Below, piece after piece: positions 1-4,763 of a stretch of DNA of 5,018 nt. Below the pieces are notes generated by a model. That model made no database searches, had not been told where the DNA came from, and saw nothing but the letters and a program-made list of their open reading frames with translations. The translations under genes were made by a program, and so were the position numbers. Source of the stretch: Anaerolineales bacterium (GTDB taxonomy: Bacteria > Chloroflexota > Anaerolineae > Anaerolineales > Villigracilaceae); the NCBI GenBank assembly GCA_016789205.1, contig JAEURF010000134.1, positions 1 to 5,018 of the forward strand, in the 5' to 3' direction. How positions within the stretch are numbered: the stretch's first letter is position 1; each line of letters starts with the position of its first letter.

Positions 1-177
1 AATTACACGTTGTGTAAAACGCGGCATGGTTGGGTCTAATTCTTTTTTTTGTAAAATCGTCCCACCCCATAAAGAGACCACCTCACCTTTTGAGATAAAT
101 TCTTTTGCGAAGACACTACATCCACCGCGTGGATTTTCTCTCGCTTCACATTTTGGATTTAGATATGAATGATTCAT
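1..177 (-). CDS. SET-domain protein (putative protein-lysine methyltransferase), N-terminal 59 codons, runs off left edge
   Basis: An uninterrupted minus-strand frame starts at ATG 177-175 and is still open at base 1. The visible protein begins MNHSYLNPKCEARENPRGG. It continues with a stretch reading C-S-V-F-A-K-E-F-I-S-K-G-E-V-V and then L-W-G-G-T-I. This matches the opening of SET domains, where a G-x-G-(V/L)-F-A segment and an 'I-x-x-G-E-x-(V/I)' turn form the S-adenosylmethionine side of the fold. The catalytic NHxCxPN and GEE(I/L)xxDY motifs would lie beyond the window, so activity cannot be judged. A possible Shine-Dalgarno, GAGG, lies 4 nt before the ATG. The frame has no stop back to a TGA at 241-243, but ATG 177 is the only good start. 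Bacterial stand-alone SET proteins of this kind are usually about 130-180 residues, and their substrates are mostly unknown. The gene lies in the same direction as the importer genes but beyond a terminator-like repeat, so it is probably not in their operon. Confidence 0.72.
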   Translation of the reverse strand, partial: MNHSYLNPKCEARENPRGGCSVFAKEFISKGEVVSLWGGTILQKKELDPTMPRFTQRVI

Positions 178-185
178 TGCGCCTC

Positions 186-260
186 GTTTCGACACGCTCA
201 ACGCATCGCGTACTTCGGGGATAATTGATTCTTGATTCGTTCAACATTTGCTTCGGGGAT
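186..260. repeat. short direct repeats in intergenic DNA
   Basis: The 10-mer CTTCGGGGAT occurs at 213-222 and again at 251-260, a 38-nt period. Just before the first copy, 186-205 reads GTTTCGACACGCTCAACGCA. That resembles the TTCGACACGCTCAAC-type strings common in dispersed intergenic repeats of several bacterial phyla. The resemblance is from memory and only a genome-wide search would settle it. No gene is firmly supported in this stretch. Confidence 0.35.
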
Positions 261-268
261 GATTCTGT

Positions 269-319
269 CTCCGCAGGTGAAACAGGTTTCAAGTCCAGAA
301 AGAAGCGGAGTTTTTTTTT
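269..319 (+). terminator. possible plus-strand terminator-like hairpin followed by nine T
   Basis: CTCCGC at 269-274 is perfectly complementary to GCGGAG at 305-310, and nine T follow at 311-319. The 30-nt interior contains a second palindrome, TGAAAC-AG-GTTTCA, at 278-291. The GC stem plus T run looks like a Rho-independent terminator for plus-strand transcription, but the loop is long and there is no recognisable plus-strand gene upstream in the window. It may instead be part of a repeat element. Confidence 0.3.
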
Positions 320-320
320 C

Positions 321-363
321 AATTATAAAAGAAACAATCCCCAATTTTGTTGGAGATTGCTTC
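321..363 (-). terminator. probable Rho-independent terminator of the importer operon
   Basis: On the minus strand, bases 363-352 (GAAGCAATCTCC) pair with 342-331 (GGGGATTGTTTC) around a 9-nt loop. This gives twelve pairs, two of them G-U. The two wobbles would be A-C mismatches in plus-strand RNA, so the hairpin favours minus-strand transcripts. The tail continues TTTTATAATT. It lies 37 nt after the ydcV stop codon. The upstream arm belongs to the dispersed repeat described separately, so the repeat appears to serve as the terminator. Confidence 0.55.
322..327 (-). promoter_or_regulatory. perfect -10 box (TATAAT) upstream of the SET-domain gene
   Basis: The minus strand reads TATAAT at 327-322, with no convincing -35 box 16-18 nt further up. 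Transcription from here would start near 315 and give the SET gene a leader of about 138 nt. The same bases are the U-rich tail of the ydcV terminator-like hairpin, so the hexamer may be coincidental. Confidence 0.25.
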
Positions 364-399
364 GTCGCTCGTTATCACTCGCTCCTCGCAAGGACGAAT
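335..399 (-). repeat. dispersed intergenic repeat of the 'GCGAGGAGCG...CGACGAAGCAATC' type
   Basis: Read on the minus strand, 399-352 starts ATTCGTCCTTGCGAGGAGCG, then a GAGTGATAAC insert, then GAGCGACGAAGCAATCTCC. It is followed by an inverted partial copy, GGGGATTG, at 342-335. The pattern 'TTGCGAGGAGCGaaGCGACGAAGCAATCTC' is a repeat I recognise from intergenic DNA in many genomes, Chloroflexota among them. Here the middle is expanded by GTGATAAC. It starts 2 nt after the ydcV stop codon. The family assignment is from memory. Confidence 0.55.
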
Positions 400-400
400 A

Positions 401-1207
401 CTATTTATTTTCGCCTTCTGTATCCGATGAACTTGCGGAAATTCTTTGTGCCAGAAAAATCGGGATGAAGGTAATCAGGATTACAAAGGTTGCCACAACG
501 TTTGTGACGGGTCTATCACGTGGGCGATTTAATTGACTAAAAATCCAAATCGGAAGCGTGGTCTGTTGACCTGCTGTAAAAGTTGTCACAATCACTTCAT
601 CAAATGAAAGCGCAAAAGCCAACATGCCACCTGCTAACAAAGCAGTAGCAATGTTTGGCAAAACAACATGACGAAAAGTTTGAAATGAATTCGCGCCCAA
701 ATCCATTGAGGCTTCAATCATAGAGGCACTGGTGCGCCTGAAACGTGCCAGCACATTGTTATAGACAACGACTACGCAAAATGTAGCATGACCAATCACT
801 ATCGTCCAAAATGAAAATGGAATATCAAAGCCGCCAATGGCTGTGCGAAGCGCAATCCCTGAAACAATGCCCGGCAATGCGATTGGTAGAACCAGTAAAA
901 ATGAAATCGATTCGCGTCCGAAAAAATTACTACGATAAACTGCCGCCGCGGCGAGTGTGCCTAAAATTAATGCCGCAATGGTTGCCACAGTAGCAACTTG
1001 AAGCGAGAGGATTAATGAACGCCATAAATCTGCTCTTTGTAAAGCCACGCCAAACCATTTGGTTGTAAACCCCGGCAGTGGGAAGGTGTAGGTGGTTTCG
1101 TCAGGCGTGAATGTATATAAAAAAATGATGAGCATTGGCACATGTAAAAAAAGCAATGTGCCAATCGCGGCGATGGTTAAGCCAAGCGGTGCTTTTTTAG
1201 AGTGCAT
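401..1207 (-). CDS. ydcV: ABC importer permease, YdcV-like (polyamine/putrescine type), 268 aa
   Basis: This is the second inner-membrane channel subunit of the importer. About six hydrophobic helices are visible (roughly residues 9-31, 67-90, 101-122, 132-150, 186-208 and 234-252). The permease 'EAA' loop that docks on the ATPase is E165-A-S-M-D-L-G171, followed by V-L-P at 182-184. The length is close to E. coli YdcV (about 264), and recognisable shared stretches include the MHS-xx-AP start, GHATFCVVVV-N and RFRRTS. I chose ATG 1207 over the upstream in-frame TTG at 1231 for two reasons: GGAG lies 6 nt before it, and E. coli YdcV also begins MHS. The gene overlaps the end of ydcU by 11 nt, which implies translational coupling. 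The tail after the last helix is polar (SASSSDTEGENK). In E. coli an aminobutyraldehyde dehydrogenase gene (patD) follows; here a repeat and a SET-domain gene follow. Confidence 0.93.
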   Translation of the reverse strand: MHSKKAPLGLTIAAIGTLLFLHVPMLIIFLYTFTPDETTYTFPLPGFTTKWFGVALQRADLWRSLILSLQVATVATIAALILGTLAAAAVYRSNFFGRESISFLLVLPIALPGIVSGIALRTAIGGFDIPFSFWTIVIGHATFCVVVVYNNVLARFRRTSASMIEASMDLGANSFQTFRHVVLPNIATALLAGGMLAFALSFDEVIVTTFTAGQQTTLPIWIFSQLNRPRDRPVTNVVATFVILITFIPIFLAQRISASSSDTEGENK

Positions 1208-2102
1208 CGAATGCTCCAAGCCTACGGGCAATTAATAGATAAATAATCATAATGACAACAGGTCCCATCGTCATGGCGGCGGCGAGTGGAATATTGCCTG
1301 CGGTACCTTGATACGAATACACGGCTTGCCCGATGAAAAATTTTGAATTTCCAATCGCCAGCGGAATGATAAAGTCGCCTAAAGTTAATGAGAAAGTAAA
1401 AATAGAGCCAGCAATCACACCCGGAAATGCCATTGGCAAAATAACAGTGCGAAATGTTTGTAACGGTTTTGCGCCTAAATCACCGGAGGCTTCGATGAGT
1501 GAATTTGGTACACGCTCTAATGCAGTTTGTACCGGAATAATCATATATGGAAGCCAAATGTAAACAAAGACGATGAACATTCCAATTGGTGAGAGTGCCA
1601 GTGAAGAGCCACCAATTCCCTCAAAACTTAATAGCCATTGCAATACACCTTCTAAACCAAACAAGCGAATAAACCAAGAGAGAATGCCTTCTTGAGCGAG
1701 AATCAATTTCCAAGAGTAAACACGCACAAGATAACTTGACCAGAGTGGAATGGTCACGCCGATTAATAACCAAGTTTTTAATCGTGGCGATGCGTATTTA
1801 GCAATGTAATAAGCAAGCGGAAAAGAAATAATCGCAGAAGCAATCGTCACCACGAATGCCATGCTGGCGGTTCTTGCAAATATTTCGCGGTTGGCAGGTT
1901 CAAAAATTTGAGCATAGGTCTTTAATGTAAATTCACGAATGATTAACCCCGTGAAATCATCAATCGAATAAAAACTATTAATCAAAAGTAAAAATAATGA
2001 ACCAAGATAAACCACTAACAGGTAAAGCAAAGGTGGCGCAAGGAATAAAAATAAAACCAAACGAGGACGTTGATAAAAATATGTTGAAAGGCGCGTCAAC
2101 AT
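1197..2102 (-). CDS. ydcU: ABC importer permease, YdcU-like (polyamine/putrescine type), 301 aa
   Basis: This is the first channel subunit of the importer, of the PotB/PotH family. A positively charged N-terminus (LTRLSTYFYQRPR) leads into a first helix at about 16-40. A large extracytoplasmic loop follows, then helices near 82-103, 110-128, 173-196, 226-250 and 275-293. The ATPase-coupling loop is E204-A-S-G-D-L-G210 with I-L-P at 221-223. Both match the PotB/YdcU pattern, and the length is close to E. coli YdcU (about 313). The start ATG 2102 has GGGAG (2113-2109) 6 nt upstream, within the last codons of ydcT. It begins 1 nt after the ydcT TAG, and its own end overlaps ydcV, so ydcT, ydcU and ydcV form one translationally coupled unit. 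It should pair with YdcV as a heterodimer. Confidence 0.94.
   Translation of the reverse strand: MLTRLSTYFYQRPRLVLFLFLAPPLLYLLVVYLGSLFLLLINSFYSIDDFTGLIIREFTLKTYAQIFEPANREIFARTASMAFVVTIASAIISFPLAYYIAKYASPRLKTWLLIGVTIPLWSSYLVRVYSWKLILAQEGILSWFIRLFGLEGVLQWLLSFEGIGGSSLALSPIGMFIVFVYIWLPYMIIPVQTALERVPNSLIEASGDLGAKPLQTFRTVILPMAFPGVIAGSIFTFSLTLGDFIIPLAIGNSKFFIGQAVYSYQGTAGNIPLAAAMTMGPVVIMIIYLLIARRLGAFDAL
1214..1217 (-). promoter_or_regulatory. ribosome binding site that fixes the ydcV start
   Basis: The minus strand reads GGAG at 1217-1214, 6 nt before ATG 1207, inside the end of ydcU. It lies downstream of the alternative TTG at 1231 and so argues against that longer start. Confidence 0.7.
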
Positions 2103-2103
2103 G

Positions 2104-3144
2104 CTAAGCTCCCACGCGGCTGATGTGGTCTTTGTGCCAATGAAGTTTTACTTTTTGACCTTTGATAGAAAGCACATCCATTGAGGTTGTTTTTAGATTT
2201 TGCTCCACGACGACCAAATCAATGCCGCCCGCTACTTCTACAAGATAGCGAGTGTATAAACCTAAATAAATCACATCACGCACAACGCCATCCAATGAAA
2301 CCATGCCCGCAGGAGTTGCTTCGTTTGATGTGCCTAAATGAATCTTTTCAGGACGAATGGAAAATGTTTGGTCAGAGCCTGTGACTCGTTTAGCAACCTC
2401 GCCACTGACTAGATTGGATGTGCCAACAAAGCCTGCGACAAATGCAGAAGCGGGTCTTTCGTAGATTTCGGCTGGGGTGCCAATCTGTTCAATTTTTCCT
2501 TGATTGAAGACAGCGATGCGGTCACTCATGGTGATGGCTTCTTCTTGGTCATGCGTTACAAAAATAAATGTAATACCAACTCGTTTTTGAATCGCTTTTA
2601 ATTCGACTTGCATTTGCTGACGCAATTTCAAGTCTAATGCGCCGAGCGGTTCGTCGAGTAGCAAAACTTTGGGGTGGTTGATTAAGGCTCGCGCAAGTGC
2701 GACGCGTTGTCTTTGTCCGCCGGAGAGTTGCGAAGGTTTGCGTAAAGCAAATCCTTTTAGTTGCACAAGGTCCAGCATTTCATCTACGCGCTTGGTTCTT
2801 TCGTCTTTTGGGACTTTCTTAATCATTAAGCCATAGGCAATATTATCGCCGACATTCATGTGCGGGAACAATGCGTAATCTTGAAAGACTGTATTGACAC
2901 TTCTTTCATAAGGTGGCAGGTTTGAAACATCTTGCCCATATAAATAAATGGAGCCGCTGGTGGGTCTATCAAACCCTGCAATCATTCTTAAGCAAGTTGT
3001 TTTGCCTGAGCCAGATGGACCGAGCATTGCAAAAAATTCGCCGTCTATCACTTCAAGGTCTAGTTGGTCTACTGCTTTCACTTCGCCAAAATGCCGGCTG
3101 ACTTGGTTGAAACGAATCGCTGGGGTTGAAGATGGATTTGTCAT
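2104..3144 (-). CDS. ydcT: ABC importer ATPase, YdcT/PotA-like, 346 aa
   Basis: This cytoplasmic subunit hydrolyses ATP to drive uptake. The nucleotide-binding domain is complete: Walker A GPSGSGKT at 42-49, Q-loop Q88 in the FQDYALFPHM stretch, signature LSGGQ at 140-144, Walker B VLLLDE at 160-165 with catalytic E165, D-loop at about 168-171, and switch histidine H198. FVAGFVGTSN leads into a C-terminal TOBE-type regulatory domain, roughly residues 245-345. The length and the VNTVFQDYALFPHM and FVAGFVGTSN stretches fit E. coli YdcT and PotA. No catalytic residue is missing. The start ATG 3144 has no Shine-Dalgarno (AAAACCTT precedes it), but a perfect TATAAT lies just 8 nt upstream, so a leaderless or nearly leaderless message is possible. 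It is separated from ydcS by a terminator and a palindromic repeat, and lies 1 nt from ydcU. Confidence 0.95.
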   Translation of the reverse strand: MTNPSSTPAIRFNQVSRHFGEVKAVDQLDLEVIDGEFFAMLGPSGSGKTTCLRMIAGFDRPTSGSIYLYGQDVSNLPPYERSVNTVFQDYALFPHMNVGDNIAYGLMIKKVPKDERTKRVDEMLDLVQLKGFALRKPSQLSGGQRQRVALARALINHPKVLLLDEPLGALDLKLRQQMQVELKAIQKRVGITFIFVTHDQEEAITMSDRIAVFNQGKIEQIGTPAEIYERPASAFVAGFVGTSNLVSGEVAKRVTGSDQTFSIRPEKIHLGTSNEATPAGMVSLDGVVRDVIYLGLYTRYLVEVAGGIDLVVVEQNLKTTSMDVLSIKGQKVKLHWHKDHISRVGA

Positions 3145-3152
3145 AAGGTTTT

Positions 3153-3158
3153 ATTATA
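3153..3158 (-). promoter_or_regulatory. -10 box for ydcT giving a nearly leaderless start
   Basis: The minus strand reads TATAAT at 3158-3153, then AAAACCTT, then the ydcT ATG. Transcription 6-8 nt after the box would begin at 3147-3145, within 3 nt of the ATG. No good -35 hexamer lies 16-18 nt upstream, where the arm of the palindromic repeat begins (CCTACA or CCCTAC). The absence of any Shine-Dalgarno fits leaderless translation. Confidence 0.5.
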
Positions 3159-3176
3159 TCGTTTGTTTTTTATGGT

Positions 3177-3235
3177 GTAGGGACACAGCGAAAAATATTT
3201 TGTCAAACTTTTAATTTGACTCGCTGTATCCCTAC
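3177..3235. repeat. long interrupted palindrome, probable dispersed repeat element
   Basis: GTAGGGACACAGCGA at 3177-3191 pairs with TCGCTGTATCCCTAC at 3221-3235: 14 of 15 positions, with one C-A mismatch at 3184/3228. Inside, GTCAAA (3202-3207) pairs perfectly with TTTGAC (3215-3220), directly stacked on one side and with a 10-nt AT bulge on the other. TATG occurs at 3171-3174 and 3236-3239, possibly a target duplication, although two extra bases separate the left copy. The GTAGGGACA...TCCCTAC arms resemble dispersed palindromes I know from Chloroflexota and cyanobacteria (from memory). It sits between ydcS and ydcT. Confidence 0.65.
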
Positions 3236-3247
3236 TATGTTTTGATT

Positions 3248-3286
3248 ATAAAAGGTTCAAGCCAGTAAATGGCTTGAACCTTTTAT
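3248..3286 (-). terminator. strong hairpin terminator after ydcS
   Basis: Bases 3248-3264 and 3270-3286 form a perfect 17-bp inverted repeat around the 5-nt loop GTAAA, with core AAAAGGTTCAAGCC/GGCTTGAACCTTTT. It begins 7 nt after the ydcS TAA. On the minus strand the descending arm ends CCTTTTATAATC, a U-rich tail. On the plus strand CCTTTTATTGTT follows, so it could act in both directions. It should cut most transcripts after ydcS and lower expression of ydcTUV relative to ydcS. Confidence 0.85.
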
Positions 3287-3293
3287 TGTTTAA

Positions 3294-4469
3294 TTAACGT
3301 CCACCTATGACTGCGACGTAGTTTGTGACCCATTCATGATAAGGGACACAATCTTTTGAGCCGTTGCCACAATCGGATGTGGGTGTGCGCCACCAAACGA
3401 TTTGGTCAAAGTTGTTTAAGCCGTTGTTCACACAGCCATCTGGTCCGAGCAAGGGGTTGTTATCACAAGCATCCAAGCGGACCGGTACATTTTGGAACCA
3501 AGCGGCGAGGTCACCTTGTACTTTCGGATTCAATGACCATTCCATCCAAGCGTAAGCACAATTTGGATGAGCAGAATCTACATGCAACATCGTTGAGTCA
3601 GCCCAACCCGTTGCACCTTCTACTGGAACAACCTTTTCAATTGGCGCGCCGCCAGCCTTCAACAAGTTGGCTTGGAAGGGCCAAGAGCCAGATGCCGCAA
3701 CACCTTCATTGGTGAAGTCATCCATTTGGATGAAGGCATCGTGCCAGTAGCGGTTAATCAAAGTACGTTGTTGGCGGAGGAGTTCAATCGCCGCATTGAA
3801 TTGGTCACGTGTTAAAGCGTATGGGTCATCAATACCAAGTTCAGGTCGTGTGGCTTTCAAATACAAAGCCGCATCTGCTACATAGATTGGACCATCATAG
3901 GCTTGAATACGACCTTTGTTTGATTTACCATCCGGCAAGGTCATTTCTTCAAAGACCACATTCCAACTGGTTGGCGGTTCATCGCCAAATACTTCTGTGT
4001 TATACATCAAAATATTTTGACCAGAAGAATACGGCACGCCATAATGTTTGCCATCTACAGTATGCCACGGTGCATTCTGCAAGCGCGGGTCAATTTTTTC
4101 ATAACTTGGGATGCGGGAAATATCAATTTCTTGAACGCGCCCACCTGAAATCAAACGGTTTGAAGCGTCACCAGAAGCGGTTACTAAATCAAAGCCACCT
4201 TCATTCATCAACGCAACCATTTCATCTGAAGTAGCCGCTGTTTTCACTGAAACCATACAACCCGTTTCGGCTTCAAACTGAGTCACCCAATCAAAATTGG
4301 GGTCGGTCTCTCCGCGTTCAATGTAGCCCGCCCAAGCAACAATTGAAACTGCACCTTCCAAATCACCAGAAGCGGTAGAGCCGCCACCACCACCTGCGCC
4401 AGCACAGGCAGAGAGAACAAAAGCTGATACTACTAACAACACCATCAAATTGAACGTAAACTTTTTCAT
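3294..4469 (-). CDS. ydcS: polyamine/putrescine-binding lipoprotein, YdcS-like, 391 aa
   Basis: This is the extracytoplasmic ligand-binding subunit, of the PotD/PotF superfamily. A lipoprotein signal peptide is clear: MKK, a hydrophobic core at about 7-18, lipobox L19-S-A-C22, then a Gly-rich linker to about 36. The mature part closely follows my memory of E. coli YdcS (about 381 aa): AW-GYIERG (45-53), DWVTQFE-ETG (60-70), KTAATSDEMV (76-85), LVTASGDAS (95-103), LPDGKSNKGR (178-187), YDGPIY-ADAAL (191-202), TGWAD-TMLH (287-296) and the final GGR. W46, Y49, W263 and the W289-x-D291 pair look like the aromatic/acidic residues that grip polyamines in PotD. Six cysteines lie outside the signal (71, 304, 335, 346, 367, 374); the last two fall in a loop that E. 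coli YdcS lacks. The start has AGGAGA 5 nt upstream. E. coli YdcS has also been annotated as a polyhydroxybutyrate synthase, which nothing here tests. The exact ligand is inferred. Confidence 0.94.
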   Translation of the reverse strand: MKKFTFNLMVLLVVSAFVLSACAGAGGGGGSTASGDLEGAVSIVAWAGYIERGETDPNFDWVTQFEAETGCMVSVKTAATSDEMVALMNEGGFDLVTASGDASNRLISGGRVQEIDISRIPSYEKIDPRLQNAPWHTVDGKHYGVPYSSGQNILMYNTEVFGDEPPTSWNVVFEEMTLPDGKSNKGRIQAYDGPIYVADAALYLKATRPELGIDDPYALTRDQFNAAIELLRQQRTLINRYWHDAFIQMDDFTNEGVAASGSWPFQANLLKAGGAPIEKVVPVEGATGWADSTMLHVDSAHPNCAYAWMEWSLNPKVQGDLAAWFQNVPVRLDACDNNPLLGPDGCVNNGLNNFDQIVWWRTPTSDCGNGSKDCVPYHEWVTNYVAVIGGR

Positions 4470-4474
4470 CTCAT

Positions 4475-4480
4475 TCTCCT
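4475..4480 (-). promoter_or_regulatory. ribosome binding site of ydcS
   Basis: The minus strand reads AGGAGA 5 nt before ATG 4469, within AATAAGGAGAATGAGATG. It supports the annotated ydcS start and lies inside the second leader mini-ORF. Confidence 0.8.
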
Positions 4481-4500
4481 TATTAAATTGTACAAACTGT

Positions 4501-4533
4501 TCAGACCAACCATCCTGTTTCTTTCAGCCCCAC
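4501..4533 (-). CDS. possible 10-residue leader peptide in the ydcS 5' leader
   Basis: Within the ydcS leader, a perfect AGGAGG (4544-4539) stands 5 nt before GTG 4533-4531. That GTG opens a ten-codon frame (fMet-GLKETGWLV) ending in TGA at 4503-4501. This Shine-Dalgarno is stronger than that of ydcS itself. A second mini-ORF, ATG 4513 (MVGLNSLYNLIRRMR), overlaps its end, and its TGA shares bases with the ydcS ATG (ATGA). The layout would let ribosomes on the leader influence ydcS translation. Conservation has not been checked, and the purine-rich stretch could equally be part of a structured RNA. Confidence 0.35.
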   Translation of the reverse strand: MGLKETGWLV

Positions 4534-4594
4534 TGCCACCTCCTTTCAGGTAATAAGATATACACCCGCAGGAAATAATAGATGCGATTCGACA

Positions 4595-4623
4595 ATTATC
4601 ATAGAATGAAAAACGGAAGTCAA
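4595..4623 (-). promoter_or_regulatory. sigma-70-type promoter of ydcS
   Basis: On the minus strand, TTGACT (4623-4618, five of six consensus bases) is followed after exactly 17 nt by GATAAT (4600-4595, five of six). Initiation would fall near the A at 4588, giving a 5' leader of about 119 nt before ydcS. This is the best promoter in the window. Confidence 0.7.
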
Positions 4624-4659
4624 ATATAGATTTCCGATTACGACATACGCTTCACCCTA

Positions 4660-4680
4660 CGGTTTAACCTGCGCAAACCG
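4660..4680. promoter_or_regulatory. operator-like inverted repeat in the divergent intergenic region
   Basis: CGGTTT at 4660-4665 is the inverse of AAACCG at 4675-4680. A smaller palindrome, GGTTTAACC, sits at 4661-4669. It lies upstream of both divergent promoters, where an activator or repressor could bind. The arms are short, and no regulator gene is visible in the window. Confidence 0.25.
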
Positions 4681-4731
4681 CGTCAACCGAATCCACATAT
4701 AGACAAATTTTCTCCATCCACATGCACAGGG

Positions 4732-4737
4732 TATAAT
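4732..4737 (+). promoter_or_regulatory. -10 box of the acyl-CoA dehydrogenase gene
   Basis: A perfect TATAAT lies 26 nt before the ATG at 4764. It would start transcription near 4744 and leave room for the GGAG ribosome site at 4751-4754. The region 17 nt upstream (TTTCTC) is a poor -35 box, so an activator or an alternative sigma factor may be needed. Confidence 0.5.
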
Positions 4738-4763
4738 TCAAAAAAAATTTGGAGAAAAGATTA

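Noticed and set aside
225..536. 103-codon plus-strand open frame crossing the ydcV end
   Set aside because: It is antisense to the well-supported C-terminus of ydcV and to repeats, has no ribosome site and has no recognisable domain.
1208..1231. Longer ydcV start at TTG 1231 adding eight residues
   Set aside because: ATG 1207 has a well-spaced GGAG and gives the MHS start shared with E. coli YdcV; the extension lies entirely within ydcU and has no ribosome site of its own.
3177..3286. CRISPR array from the two closely spaced inverted repeats
   Set aside because: The two palindromes are unrelated in sequence and there is no regularly spaced direct repeat.
3809..4234. 141-codon plus-strand open frame inside ydcS
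   Set aside because: Composition is His/Leu/Gln-rich as expected for an antisense shadow; the ydcS frame on the opposite strand matches a known family throughout.
4501..4588. A known riboswitch class (guanidine, glycine, preQ1) in the ydcS leader
   Set aside because: None of the conserved cores I know for these classes can be found; only short pairings and the mini-ORFs are visible.
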